Shown: positions 33,988 to 42,533, counted from the stretch's first letter. The stretch is 64,000 nt of DNA from Paenibacillus tianmuensis (GCF_900100345.1 NZ_FMTT01000028.1:1-64000), one strand, 5' to 3'. The notes: generated by a model from the letters alone, not told the origin. A program made the numbers and translations.

Positions 33988-34000
33988 TTCTTGTACTTTC

Positions 34001-34294
34001 TTACTCCACTTTCCCGACATGCTCCTCGCAGAAAGCTTTGACCACTTCCAACTCGTCGTCTTCCAATTCAAAATCGAGCAGTTGCTCCGTCGTCCGCTCG
34101 AAAATTTCGTGCTTCACGATGCTAGCTTGGTCCTCATCCACGCCGTAAATGACGCGGACATATAACCCCTGCTCGGAGTACAGCTCGTCATCCTCTTCAA
34201 CTTCGATATCCAGTATAAACTCGTACCGTTTGCCGGACAAAATGCCGAACGGGTCTTTCACCAGCGCTACGCTGTAACCGGTAATGGTGAACAT
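34001..34294 (-). CDS. Small acidic protein of the DUF6509 type
   Basis: 97 residues starting MFTITGYSVALVKDPFGILS, chosen because AAAGGATG lies 6 bases before this ATG (34294). Very acidic, with a DIEVEEDDELYSEQGLYVRV core and an FELEDDELEVVKAFCEEH C-terminus. I recognise the pattern as the Bacillales DUF6509 family, whose function is unknown. No membrane segment. Monocistronic with a terminator; nothing in the context suggests a role. Confidence 0.6.
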   Translation of the reverse strand: MFTITGYSVALVKDPFGILSGKRYEFILDIEVEEDDELYSEQGLYVRVIYGVDEDQASIVKHEIFERTTEQLLDFELEDDELEVVKAFCEEHVGKVE

Positions 34295-34414
34295 GGTATC
34301 ATCCTTTCTCAACCGCCGAACCTTTATTCCGAACCTTTATATTATACACGAAATTCAGAGAAAGGCTTTATGCCACCGAGAAATAAACCATGACCATTTC
34401 ATTCCGTCCCGAAC

Positions 34415-35482
34415 CTACACCTGCACCATCCAGCCGAGCTTATCTTCGAGCTTCCCGCTCTGGATGCCGGTGAGCGTCTCGTACAGCTTCGCGGACAGCT
34501 CGCCGGTCTCGCCGCCGTTGATGGTCAGCTTCTCGCCACGCCAATTCAGCTCGCCGACCGGGGAAATGACCGCTGCCGTTCCTGTACCGAACGCCTCCTC
34601 AAGCGTGCCCGCCCGGTGCGCTTCGTACAGCTCTTCGATGCTGACCGGCCGCTCCTCGACCGGAACGCCCCAGCTTTGCAGCAATTGAATCATCGAATCC
34701 CGCGTGATCCCTTTCAGAATACTGCCGTTCAGCGCCGGGGTGATGACCGTCCCGTTGACCTTGAAGAAGACGTTCATGCTCCCGACTTCTTCCACGTACT
34801 TCTTATGCACGCCGTCGAGCCACAGCACCTGCGAATACCCTTCCAGCGCGGCTTCCTCCTGCGCCTTGAGACTCGCGGCGTAGTTTCCTGCCGTCTTCGC
34901 GCTGCCGGTTCCGCCAGGGACGGCGCGGACGAATTCCGATTCGACATGAATTTTGACCGGACGGATGCCTTCGGCATAGTACGCTCCGACTGGCGACATG
35001 ATGATCATGAAGATATACCGTTTCGAAGCGGCGACACCCAGTACGGGCTCCGTCGCAATGATGAACGGACGAATATACAGCGAGGTGCCCTCGACTTCCG
35101 GTACCCAATCCCGGTCCGTTTGGACCAGCTTCTTCAGGCCTTCCAGCGCCAGCTCCTCGTCCAGATGCGGAATGCTCATCCGGTCGTTCGAATGGTTCAA
35201 GCGCTTGAAGTTTTGATCCGGACGGAACACCAGAATGCGTCCGTCCGCCGTACGGTACGCTTTCAGCCCTTCGAATACCGTCTGGCCGTAATGAAACACT
35301 TTCGCGGCCGGGTCCATGGTGATCGACTGGTACGGCACGACCCGGGGAGAATGCCACCCGCCGCCTTCCTCATAATCCATCATAAACATGTGATCCGTGA
35401 ATACGGTTCCAAACCCAACTCGGCTTACATCGGGCTTTTGTTTTGGAGCCTGAGTCCGCTCCACTTCGATAGTAAGGGCCAT
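34415..35482 (-). CDS. ilvE: Branched-chain amino acid aminotransferase
   Basis: 355 residues, fold-type IV PLP enzyme that interconverts Leu/Ile/Val and their 2-oxo acids with glutamate. Visible motifs: FHYGQTVFEGLKAYR, IRPFIIATEP, the catalytic Lys in SAKTAGNYAAS, and the phosphate-binding LKGITRDS and FGTGTAAVISPV. I place the start at the ATG at 35482 because GAGGAG lies 9 bases upstream; an ATG three codons earlier overlaps that ribosome site. It is divergent from a LysR regulator across a 140-base gap, which may control it. No T-box is seen upstream. Confidence 0.93.
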   Translation of the reverse strand: MALTIEVERTQAPKQKPDVSRVGFGTVFTDHMFMMDYEEGGGWHSPRVVPYQSITMDPAAKVFHYGQTVFEGLKAYRTADGRILVFRPDQNFKRLNHSNDRMSIPHLDEELALEGLKKLVQTDRDWVPEVEGTSLYIRPFIIATEPVLGVAASKRYIFMIIMSPVGAYYAEGIRPVKIHVESEFVRAVPGGTGSAKTAGNYAASLKAQEEAALEGYSQVLWLDGVHKKYVEEVGSMNVFFKVNGTVITPALNGSILKGITRDSMIQLLQSWGVPVEERPVSIEELYEAHRAGTLEEAFGTGTAAVISPVGELNWRGEKLTINGGETGELSAKLYETLTGIQSGKLEDKLGWMVQV

Positions 35483-35589
35483 TCTTCGCATCTCCTCTTC
35501 AAAGGTTTATTCTTATTGTATCTTATTGTATTAGTTGAATGGTATCAGTTCTTCCGATATATTGAAAATATCTGTTTTATTGGAGAACG

Positions 35590-35604
35590 ATACCTTGAAG
35601 GTAT
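35590..35604 (+). promoter_or_regulatory. Probable LysR operator
   Basis: ATACCTTGAAGGTAT is a perfect inverted repeat around a central G, of the T-N11-A type bound by LysR proteins. It lies 22 bases before the lysR-type ATG and between the divergent ilvE and regulator genes, so autoregulation and control of ilvE are plausible. Confidence 0.5.
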
Positions 35605-35625
35605 GAATGAAAGGAGCGTCCAGAG

Positions 35626-36516
35626 ATGGACTTGCGTCAGCTGAGATACTTTTTGGCAATTGTGAAGGAAGGACAAATTACGCGCGCGGCCAAGACGCTG
35701 AATATGGAGCAGCCCCCGCTCAGCCGGCAGCTCAAGCTGATGGAGGAGGAGCTCGGGGTGACCTTGTTCGACCGGGACGGCAAGCGGCTACGGCTGACGC
35801 ATGCAGGAGAGCTGCTGCGGCAGAAGGCGGAAAGCCTGCTGCATCAGTTTAATGAATCGATGCAGGAAGTGAAGGAACTGGACGAGAGCGTCCAAGGCGT
35901 GCTATCCATCGGCGCAGTCGTCTCGTGCATCTCGCTTCTGCCCCAGCGCATCGAAACGTTCCGGGAGAAGTACCCGGAGGTGACCTTCCGCATCTGGGAA
36001 GGCGATCATTTCCTCCTCGGGGAGCAATTGGAGAAACGGAGCGTCGAGCTGATCGTCGCCCGGCTCCCTTTCGAGGCTTCCTCCGAGTCGCAGTCGTATG
36101 CGGTACGGCCGCTGCCGTCCGATCCGTTCGTCGTCGTCATCCCCGGCAAGTGGCTGCCGGACCCGGCGCAGGAGACGATCCGCATGCAGGAGCTGGCGGA
36201 CTTCCCGTTTCTGTCGCTCAAAACGGACCGGACGACCGGCATGCACGACCGGGTGGTCACCGAGTGCCGCCGTCACGGCTTCGAGCCGCGCATCATCTGC
36301 GAGTGCTCCAGCGTCGCGGTCATTATCGCCATGGTCGCGGCCGGACTCGGAGCAACGGTGCTGCCCAAATCCGTCATGACGGCGTTCCCTCTCCCGTCGA
36401 TCCGAACGCTTCCGCTGTCCGATGCCGATTTTCAATCCGACGTGGGCATTCTATGGCTGAACAACCGCTATTTGTCCAGAGCCGCCCGCCGCTTTATCGA
36501 TCATTTTCTGGAGTAG
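35626..36516 (+). CDS. LysR-family transcriptional regulator
   Basis: 296 residues, standard for the family. N-terminal winged HTH (MDLRQLRYFLAIVKEGQITR, then AAKTLNMEQPPLSRQLKLME) and a C-terminal periplasmic-binding-like effector domain from about residue 90. RBS AAAGGAGCG. A palindrome at 35590-35604 lies in its promoter region. It is divergent from ilvE and co-directional with a quinone oxidoreductase gene 96 bases downstream, either of which may be its target. The effector cannot be inferred. Confidence 0.92.
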   Translation: MDLRQLRYFLAIVKEGQITRAAKTLNMEQPPLSRQLKLMEEELGVTLFDRDGKRLRLTHAGELLRQKAESLLHQFNESMQEVKELDESVQGVLSIGAVVSCISLLPQRIETFREKYPEVTFRIWEGDHFLLGEQLEKRSVELIVARLPFEASSESQSYAVRPLPSDPFVVVIPGKWLPDPAQETIRMQELADFPFLSLKTDRTTGMHDRVVTECRRHGFEPRIICECSSVAVIIAMVAAGLGATVLPKSVMTAFPLPSIRTLPLSDADFQSDVGILWLNNRYLSRAARRFIDHFLE

Positions 36517-36612
36517 CGGTCAATTGTCTTCGTGCCACTCAACCTATAAAGGAATTTTCCGGCGGTCCGGCGAAGTCATCCTTGTCATCTGCTCACAGAG
36601 GAGGAAACAAGC

Positions 36613-37590
36613 ATGAAAGCCATTCAGGTAACGCAATTCGGCGGTCCGGAGCACATGAGCTACACGGACGTCGATAAGCCAAGCATCGGTCCGAACCAAG
36701 TGTTTATCCGCGTAGAGACGACCAGCGTCAATTTTGCCGATATCAAGTCGAGATACGGGAAAAAGGGCGGGACCCTTCCGTTCATTCCGGGACTGGATGC
36801 GGCCGGGACGGTCGAGCAGGTCGGGTCCGAGGTCCGGCAGCTGCAGGTCGGACAGCGCGTCATCGCTTTTCCTCATCACGGCTCCTATGCCGAATATATC
36901 GCGGCGGACGAAAATCTGACGTTCGCCATCCCGGACAGCCTTAGCTTCGATACGGCGGCCGCCTGCCCGATCGTTTCGTTCCTTTCGTATAAGCTGCTCG
37001 CGGACATTGCCAGACTGGAGCCGGGCGAGACGGTCCTAATCCATGCGGCGGCAGGCGGCGTCGGCACGACGGCCATCCAGTTGGCGAAGCTCTTGGGCGC
37101 GGGAAAGGTGATCGGAACCGTCGGCAGCGAAAGCAAGGCGGGCATCGCTTTGGAGGCGGGCGCAGATCATGTGCTCTCTTACACGCAGGGGGATTTCGCT
37201 GCGCAGGTCAACGACCTGACGAACGGGGAAGGCGTAAACGTCGTTCTGGACTCGATCGCGGGCGCCGTAACGGAGCAAAGCTTGCTCTGCCTGGCTCCTT
37301 ATGGCCGTTTGGTCCATTTCGGCAACTCAGGCGGCCCTGCGGGGAACATCAAGACCTCGGACCTGCATGCGAGCTGCCGTTCCGTCCTCGGGTTCAGCTT
37401 GGGCACGACCCGGAGCAAGCGTCCCCACCTGCTGCGCGGCGTCGCCGGGCGGGTGCTGCCGTACTTGGCCGACGGGCGCCTGACGATCAAGATCGGCGCA
37501 CGTTTTCCTTTGGCCGAAGCCGCCCAAGCCCACGAATGGGTGGAAAGCCGCCAAAGCACGGGAAAAGTGCTACTCGACGTCAGAAGCTAA
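36613..37590 (+). CDS. Zinc-free quinone oxidoreductase (MDR superfamily)
   Basis: 325 residues, QOR-type medium-chain reductase. GroES-like N-terminus (MKAIQVTQFGGPEHMSY), GLDAAGTVEQVG, and a Rossmann domain with AAAGGVGTTAIQLAKLLGA and GTVGSESKA; no zinc-binding Cys cluster is seen. It would reduce quinones or other activated alkenes with NADPH. It lies downstream of the LysR gene in the same direction and shares a bidirectional terminator with the LysE exporter. Quinone detoxification genes also occur 3-6 kb further on, but they are not contiguous. Confidence 0.9.
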   Translation: MKAIQVTQFGGPEHMSYTDVDKPSIGPNQVFIRVETTSVNFADIKSRYGKKGGTLPFIPGLDAAGTVEQVGSEVRQLQVGQRVIAFPHHGSYAEYIAADENLTFAIPDSLSFDTAAACPIVSFLSYKLLADIARLEPGETVLIHAAAGGVGTTAIQLAKLLGAGKVIGTVGSESKAGIALEAGADHVLSYTQGDFAAQVNDLTNGEGVNVVLDSIAGAVTEQSLLCLAPYGRLVHFGNSGGPAGNIKTSDLHASCRSVLGFSLGTTRSKRPHLLRGVAGRVLPYLADGRLTIKIGARFPLAEAAQAHEWVESRQSTGKVLLDVRS

Positions 37591-37658
37591 TACCGTTTGC
37601 AGCTAAGCATGCCGCTGGCAGATCCAAATCACTTGATGCGCGGCGGCGCAATACTTAT

Positions 37659-37699
37659 TTATCCACAAACTTATGAACATTTTATCCACATTATCCACA
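37659..37699 (+). promoter_or_regulatory. Cluster of three perfect DnaA boxes
   Basis: TTATCCACA, the consensus DnaA box, occurs at 37659-37667, 37682-37690 and 37691-37699, all in the same orientation, in a 140-base intergenic gap. dnaA, dnaN or other origin genes are not nearby, so this is not oriC. It resembles the DnaA-box clusters outside the origin that bind DnaA in B. subtilis. Confidence 0.75.
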
Positions 37700-37731
37700 A
37701 ATCACGAAAAACTGTGCTTGCCCTAACCATG

Positions 37732-37778
37732 AAAAAGATCGTCTTCCGTCAACCCTTGCGGCTGGAGACGATCTTTTT
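37732..37778. terminator. Bidirectional terminator
   Basis: AAAAAGATCGTCT (37732-37744) and AGACGATCTTTTT (37766-37778) form a 13-base perfect inverted repeat between the convergent oxidoreductase and LysE genes. Confidence 0.9.
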
Positions 37779-37788
37779 GTGCAATGCG

Positions 37789-38424
37789 TCAGTTGGAGAT
37801 TTTGGCGCGGAACAAGTTGGCTCCCATCAGGATGAAGACGCCGCCAGTGATCCGGTTCAGCCATAGGCCGATCTTGAGGTTCCTCCTTAGCTTCCCCGTC
37901 GCGAACGCTGCGAGATAAGAAAGGAGACTGCTCCACAACATGCCGGTGAAAATAAACGTCGCGCCCAGAATCGCGAACGGCAACGGACTATGAGCCTGAT
38001 TGTCTACAAACTGGGGAAGGAAGGCGATAAAGAACAACGCCACCTTCGGATTAGTTATATTCGTAATCATGCCCTGGACAAAAATTTTGCGCGTGCTCAT
38101 CAACTCTACCGATCCAGAGTCCGGTGCAATGGCGGAGGACTTCGACACAATCATAGTAATCCCAAGATAGATCAGATAGGCGACCCCGATCATTTTGATG
38201 ACCGTAAACAGCACTAGTGATTTGGCCAGAAGAAAAGATAACCCCAGTGCCGCAAGCAGCGTGTGGATAAGCGTCCCCGCCGCAATCCCCATGGTGGACC
38301 AAATACCCGCTCTTCTGCCCTGCGCCACGCTTCTGGCAATGATGTACATTGTATCCGAGCCCGGGGTCACGATAAGCAATATTCCAGCGATTACAAACAA
38401 GAAATAATGATGAATGCCAAACAC
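37789..38424 (-). CDS. LysE/RhtB-family amino acid exporter
   Basis: 211 residues from the GTG at 38424, chosen because AAAGGAG lies about 9 bases upstream and this gives the usual RhtB length. Six predicted membrane helices. Family signature near the N-terminus: GILLIVTPGSDTMYIIARSVAQGRRAG. Exports an amino acid or derivative using the proton gradient; the substrate is not predictable. It is divergent from the hybrid cluster protein gene; the Fnr-like site lies in the gap between them. Confidence 0.88.
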   Translation of the reverse strand: MFGIHHYFLFVIAGILLIVTPGSDTMYIIARSVAQGRRAGIWSTMGIAAGTLIHTLLAALGLSFLLAKSLVLFTVIKMIGVAYLIYLGITMIVSKSSAIAPDSGSVELMSTRKIFVQGMITNITNPKVALFFIAFLPQFVDNQAHSPLPFAILGATFIFTGMLWSSLLSYLAAFATGKLRRNLKIGLWLNRITGGVFILMGANLFRAKISN

Positions 38425-38505
38425 GCTCGTACGCTCCTTTACGCAATAAGTAATGTAGGTTACCGCCCGCGGCGGACCCGGATGTTGCGACTTTGCCATG
38501 ATTGA

Positions 38506-38521
38506 TGTGCTTTCAATCACA
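38506..38521 (+). promoter_or_regulatory. Fnr/Crp-type site upstream of the hybrid cluster protein gene
   Basis: TGTGCTTTCAATCACA matches the Bacillus Fnr consensus TGTGA-N6-TCACA at 9 of 10 fixed positions. It is centred about 73 bases before the ATG, which suits a class II activator site with a start point near 38555. Anaerobic or nitrosative-stress induction is the natural reading. Confidence 0.6.
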
Positions 38522-38586
38522 TTTTTCCGAGCTTCCTCGTGTTACGCTTTTGACATAGCAAACCAAACGTAACGGAGGGATTCGCG

Positions 38587-39882
38587 ATGTTTTGTTATCA
38601 ATGTGAACAGACCCCGACAGGCGGCTGTAAGGTGATCGGCGTATGCGGCAAAGATGAAACGATTGCAAGCTTGCAGGATACAATGATTTTCGCTTTGAAA
38701 GGCATTGCCGCCTATGCCACACATGCAAGACAGCTCGGCTATTCCGACCCGGAGGTCGACCGGATTACGCACGAAGCTTTGTACATGACGTTGACGAACT
38801 CCAACTTCAACCTGCAGGAGCATATCGACATGGCCATGAAGGTCGGCTCGGCGGCCGTCCGAATTATGGATGTGCTGGACCGGGCGCATACGACGCACTT
38901 CGGCATCCCGCAGCCCGTAGCCGTGCCACAGAACAGCATCGAAGGGCATGCCATCGTCGTTACCGGGCATAACCTGTACGCTTTGGAGGAGCTGCTCAAG
39001 CAGACCGAAGGAAAAGGGATCAACATCTACACGCACTCCGAGATGCTTCCCGCCCACGGTTATCCCAAGCTGAAACAGTATTCGCACTTAAAAGGCAATA
39101 TCGGAAAAGCCTGGTACGACCAGCGCCGCCTGTTCGAGAAATTCCCGGGCGCCATTCTGGCAACAACGAACTGTGTCATGCCGATCAAAGGCTCCTACGC
39201 CGACCGATTCTTCTCTTACGACATTGCGGGTCTGGAAGGCGTCACCAAAATCGTCAACGACGATTTCACCCCGCTGATCGAGAAAGCCTTATCGCTGCCG
39301 GAAGCCCGGATCGAGTCGGACCAGACGCTGATGACCGGCTACCATCACGAGACCGTGATCGGCCTGGCTCCGGAGATTATTCAAGCGGTCAAAGCGGGCA
39401 AAATCAAACGCTTCTTCGTCATTGCCGGCTGCGACGCCCCGGGAAGCGGCGGCGAATATTACCGCGAGCTCGCCACCTCGCTGCCTAACGATACCGTGAT
39501 CCTGACCACATCCTGCGGCAAATTCCGCTTCAACGACGTCGATTACGGCACCGTGGCCGATACAGGCATTCCGCGCTACATCGATTTAGGCCAGTGCAAC
39601 AATTCCGGCTCCACGGTCAAAATCGCCCTGGCGTTGGCCGATGCCTTCGGATGCAGCGTGAACGACCTGCCAGTCAGCATCGTGCTCTCCTGGTTCGAGC
39701 AGAAGGCGGTCGCGATTCTTCTCGGCCTGTTCAGCCTCGGCATCAAAGATATCCGCATCGGCCCGAAACCGCCGGAATTCATCAATCCGGGCGTCATGAA
39801 CGTGCTTGTTGACACATTCGGACTGAAGCTGATCGGCAACACTCAAGACGATATGAAGGAAATGCTGTCGCTTTCTCACTAA
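38587..39882 (+). CDS. hcp: Hybrid cluster protein (hydroxylamine/NO reductase type), short form
   Basis: 431 residues, about 120 shorter than E. coli Hcp, which fits the class III form lacking part of the first helical domain. The N-terminal cluster ligands are C3-x2-C6-x7-C14-x5-C20. Hybrid-cluster ligands are visible in TTNCVMP, AGCDAPG, TSCGKFRFND and GQCNNSGS. Hcp handles reactive nitrogen species (hydroxylamine reduction in vitro, NO reduction and S-nitrosylase roles reported in E. coli). GGAGGG precedes the start. Controlled by the Fnr-like site. No hcr reductase gene follows. Confidence 0.92.
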   Translation: MFCYQCEQTPTGGCKVIGVCGKDETIASLQDTMIFALKGIAAYATHARQLGYSDPEVDRITHEALYMTLTNSNFNLQEHIDMAMKVGSAAVRIMDVLDRAHTTHFGIPQPVAVPQNSIEGHAIVVTGHNLYALEELLKQTEGKGINIYTHSEMLPAHGYPKLKQYSHLKGNIGKAWYDQRRLFEKFPGAILATTNCVMPIKGSYADRFFSYDIAGLEGVTKIVNDDFTPLIEKALSLPEARIESDQTLMTGYHHETVIGLAPEIIQAVKAGKIKRFFVIAGCDAPGSGGEYYRELATSLPNDTVILTTSCGKFRFNDVDYGTVADTGIPRYIDLGQCNNSGSTVKIALALADAFGCSVNDLPVSIVLSWFEQKAVAILLGLFSLGIKDIRIGPKPPEFINPGVMNVLVDTFGLKLIGNTQDDMKEMLSLSH

Positions 39883-39922
39883 GAAAGCTCCGGCGGCAAA
39901 ACTTTTGCTGTGGGGGATAGTT

Positions 39923-39970
39923 GGGCACGGGCGTCCTTGACTACCGTTCAAGGTGCACGCGCCCCTTTCC
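39923..39970 (+). terminator. Probable terminator of hcp
   Basis: GGGC..GGGCGT and ACGCGCCC flank an inner CCTTGA/TCAAGG stem, followed by CTTTCCC. A weak T run, so efficiency is uncertain. Confidence 0.45.
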
Positions 39971-40082
39971 CGTTCATTCTGTCCGTCAGTATGCCCTCCA
40001 AACGACGCCTCACCGCTTGTACTCCATCCGGTATCTTCAGCTTAATTGTACCATCTTTCGCCCCCGGGCAGACAACATAAAC

Positions 40083-40139
40083 AGGCCTTGGGTCGTCGGA
40101 AAGCAAGGTTCCCCCCTGCTTCCAGACGGCCCAAGGCCT
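40083..40139. repeat. Long inverted repeat between convergent genes
   Basis: Two 23-base arms (40083-40105 and 40117-40139), complementary at 20 positions, around an 11-base loop. The arms start AGGCCTTGGG and end CCCAAGGCCT. No T run on either side, so it is either a processed hairpin or a rho-independent-like element of unusual type between hcp and the hydrolase gene. Confidence 0.6.
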
Positions 40140-40200
40140 CGCTGCTTTATGCAAACATGTACTTCCTGCGCCTTCGTTTCGTTCGTTTCGCCAATTCCGA

Positions 40201-40812
40201 TTACAGCCCGAACTGCTTTCGGAACCAAGCCGCGGCCGCATCGGCTTCCGTCGGCGTAAGCTGGTGGCCGAACCGCTCCCAGTGGACCGTCACCGAAGCT
40301 CCCGCCCCGCTAAGCAGCCCCTCCAGCTCTTCGGTTTCACTCGCCGAGCAGATCGGATCGTTCGTCCCCGCTCCGATGAAGACCGGGATACCGGACAAAT
40401 CCGGAAACGCGATGCCTCTTCGCGGAACCATAGGATGGTGCAGGATCGCGCCTTGCAGGGCGTCCCGGTAGTGAAACAGCAGACTGCCTGCGATGTTGGC
40501 TCCATTGGAATAGCCTACTGCGACGAGGCGGCTGCGGTCAAACCCGTATTGCCCGGCGGCCTGATCTAGAAACTCGCTGACTTCCCGGGTGCGGAAGATG
40601 AGGTCCTCTTCGTCGAACACGCCTTCGGCGAGCCGACGGAAAAAGCGCGGCATGCCGTTTTCCAGCACATTGCCCCGAAGGCTGAGTACGGAGGAATCCG
40701 GCGCTATACGCTTCGCCAGCGGCAGCAGATCCCGCTCGGTTCCTCCCGTACCATGGAAGAGCACCAAAGTCGGCGCTTCTTCGCGGCGGCCCTTTTCGAA
40801 GATATGCTTCAT
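40201..40812 (-). CDS. mhqD: MhqD-like carboxylesterase
   Basis: 203 residues, small alpha/beta hydrolase of the carboxylesterase type. Oxyanion region LVLFHGTGGTERDLLPLA, nucleophile elbow GYSNGAN (Ser), Asp in GTNDPICS, His in FGHQLT. In B. subtilis MhqD belongs to the MhqR regulon that responds to quinones and catechols. Here it is the last gene after a DoxX protein and a ring-cleaving dioxygenase, and its ATG overlaps the dioxygenase stop as ATGA. GGAGGGG provides the ribosome site inside the upstream gene. The substrate is probably an ester from quinone or catechol breakdown (inferred). Confidence 0.8.
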   Translation of the reverse strand: MKHIFEKGRREEAPTLVLFHGTGGTERDLLPLAKRIAPDSSVLSLRGNVLENGMPRFFRRLAEGVFDEEDLIFRTREVSEFLDQAAGQYGFDRSRLVAVGYSNGANIAGSLLFHYRDALQGAILHHPMVPRRGIAFPDLSGIPVFIGAGTNDPICSASETEELEGLLSGAGASVTVHWERFGHQLTPTEADAAAAWFRKQFGL

Positions 40813-41759
40813 GCGCGTTTCCCCTCCAATGCTCTCACTTCAATCGGCAGCAGGTTCGCTTCGATCGCAGCGCGATGGGGCTCATACCACGCGGGCAGCA
40901 TTAATTTCTCGCCCAGCGTTTCGGCGGGTTCGTCACGGGTGAAGCCCGGTGGATCGGTCGCGATCTCGAACAGGATGCCCCCAGCCTCGCGGAAATAGAG
41001 CGCGTTGAAATATTGGCGGTCGATGATGGACGTCGGGCGGTAGCCGTAGCTCTGCACTTCACTCTGCCACTGGGCATGCTGCTCGTAATCCGCCGCGCGC
41101 CAGGCGATATGATGAACGGTCCCCGCCCCGTCGCTGCCCCGGCTCACAGCCTCGAGCGGAACATCGATTATGTTGCCCAGCTCTCCGGCGGACCGGAAGC
41201 GGGCGTACTCAGCGTCTTCCGCAACCTTTTCCAAGCCGAGCAGATGCACCAGCGCGTCCGTCGTTTTATTCGGATCGGTGCTGAATAGAACGGCGCCACC
41301 GAAGCCCTTGATCGCTTTGTCGGCCGGAATCCCGCCGAACGACCATCCGCTGCTCGGTCCTTCCTCTCGTTCGACCAGCTCCAGCCGCAGCCCTTCATTG
41401 TCCTGAAATTGCAAGGACGTCTCCGAGAAGCGGTTTGCTTTGGTTACGGCAATCCCGAAGCTTGCGAGACGGTCCTCCCAATACCCGAGAGCGCCCGTAG
41501 GGACGGCATACGTCGTTATGCCGACTTGACCGCCGCCGACCCGGCCTTTGCGCGAGTTCGGCCACGGGAAGAACGTTATGATCGTTCCCGGGCTTCCCGC
41601 TTCGTTGCCGAAGTACAAATGGTATACCTCGGGAGCGTCGAAGTTGATCGTTCTCTTCACCAGACGCAGCCCCAGAATGCCTGCGTAAAAATCGACATTG
41701 CCCTGCGGATCGCTTGCAAAAGCCGTAATATGATGAATGCCGAATGTTTGTAATGTCAT
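40809..41759 (-). CDS. MhqO/MhqE-like ring-cleaving dioxygenase (VOC family)
   Basis: 316 residues from the ATG at 41759 (GAGGAGG 8 bases upstream). Two vicinal-oxygen-chelate halves. The N-terminal half begins GIHHITAFASDPQGNVDFYAGILGLRLVKRT and the C-terminal half has TVHHIAWRAADYEQHAQW and FEIATDPPGF; His and Glu in these segments are the expected metal ligands. Relatives in B. subtilis (MhqA, MhqE, MhqO) are thiol-dependent quinone/catechol defences. Co-transcribed with the DoxX gene (46 bases upstream) and the esterase. The gene symbol is left open because mhqE and mhqO cannot be told apart here. Confidence 0.85.
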   Translation of the reverse strand: MTLQTFGIHHITAFASDPQGNVDFYAGILGLRLVKRTINFDAPEVYHLYFGNEAGSPGTIITFFPWPNSRKGRVGGGQVGITTYAVPTGALGYWEDRLASFGIAVTKANRFSETSLQFQDNEGLRLELVEREEGPSSGWSFGGIPADKAIKGFGGAVLFSTDPNKTTDALVHLLGLEKVAEDAEYARFRSAGELGNIIDVPLEAVSRGSDGAGTVHHIAWRAADYEQHAQWQSEVQSYGYRPTSIIDRQYFNALYFREAGGILFEIATDPPGFTRDEPAETLGEKLMLPAWYEPHRAAIEANLLPIEVRALEGKRA

Positions 41760-41804
41760 AGGAAATCCTCCTCTATATTTAATCATTTCATGGTCCGTGC
41801 CAAA

Positions 41805-42209
41805 TTATTTAAGCAACGCATCCAGCGAGTAAGCGCCAGCGCCCGTCAAAGCCACGCCGATCACGACAACCATCAGCACGAGTTGGTATTCGTACCCGTT
41901 GGCGGTAGACCACAGGCCGTTTGGACCGTGCACCTTCACGATCGCGCCGAGCATGGTCGCGGCAATAAGCGCCGCAGCCAGCGGGGTAAGCAGACCGGCT
42001 GCAAAAAGGACGCCTCCGAGCAATTCCATCAACCCGGCCAGTACCGCCATGACGACGCCCGGCTTGATACCGACCGACTCCATCCACCCGCCGGTCCCTT
42101 TCGGACCGTGGCCGCCGAACCAGCCGAACAGCTTCTGCGCCCCGTGCCCGATAAACAGCAGCCCAACCACCAACCGAACCAACAGCAATCCCAAGGCCAA
42201 CATCATCAT
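41805..42209 (-). CDS. DoxX-family membrane protein (MhqP/CatD-like)
   Basis: 134 residues with four predicted membrane helices. Typical DoxX start [28 protein letters not shown], then [21 protein letters not shown]. In B. subtilis, MhqP and CatD are DoxX proteins made with ring-cleaving dioxygenases in the quinone response. First gene of the operon. GGAGG precedes the start. Two MhqR-like palindromes lie 27 and 264 bases upstream, the distal one on a strong promoter, so it has an unusually long leader. Confidence 0.82.
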   Translation of the reverse strand: MMMLALGLLLVRLVVGLLFIGHGAQKLFGWFGGHGPKGTGGWMESVGIKPGVVMAVLAGLMELLGGVLFAAGLLTPLAAALIAATMLGAIVKVHGPNGLWSTANGYEYQLVLMVVVIGVALTGAGAYSLDALLK

Positions 42210-42235
42210 CGTCCTCCATTATTTTTAATTTGTTA

Positions 42236-42251
42236 TTCTTAATTTTAAGAT
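42236..42251 (-). promoter_or_regulatory. MhqR-type operator, proximal copy
   Basis: TTCTTAATTTTAAGAT matches the distal perfect palindrome core ATCTTAAATTTAAGAT at 14 of 16 positions. It lies 27-42 bases before the DoxX start, inside the leader made from the distal promoter. Confidence 0.55.
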
Positions 42252-42472
42252 ATTTTAGCGTAACTTCCTTATCCTACACATGGCCCCATAGCTTCACGGC
42301 ATCTCGGCGCTACGTTCACGCCTTCACGCCTCTATGTGTTTATGCCTTCATTCCAAGCAAGCCGCCTTACTTCCCAACCAACCACACGGACTACACTTTC
42401 CTAAACGTTCCACTGTCGCTCGCTACCGTTTATGCATCCTGTACTCCTCCTTGCAGATGTCTTTGATTTAAT

Positions 42473-42513
42473 TATCTTAAATTTAAGATATATGTTTTTG
42501 TGATCCTTGTCAA
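42473..42513 (-). promoter_or_regulatory. Promoter with perfect MhqR-type palindrome, distal copy
   Basis: On the minus strand TTGACA (42513-42508), 17-base spacer, TATCTT (42490-42485). The -10 is the first half of the 18-bp perfect palindrome TATCTTAAATTTAAGATA (42473-42490). Its half-site TATCT..AA is like the B. subtilis MhqR box. A MarR/DUF24-type repressor bound here would block the promoter. No mhqR-like gene is adjacent; the MarR gene at 61.6 kb has a different operator. Confidence 0.75.
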
Positions 42514-42533
42514 TAGTCAATTTAGAAAAAAAA

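Noticed and set aside
33710-34165. 151-codon plus-strand frame as a real gene
   Set aside because: Only its middle resembles OppA; the rest is antisense to the DUF6509-like gene.
37659-37699. DnaA boxes as the chromosomal origin
   Set aside because: No dnaA, dnaN, rpmH or AT-rich unwinding element nearby; three boxes only.
42236-42490. MhqR-type palindromes as sites for the MarR protein at 61.6 kb
   Set aside because: That MarR has its own different palindrome (TAATAGTTAGAT arms), so the two systems look separate.
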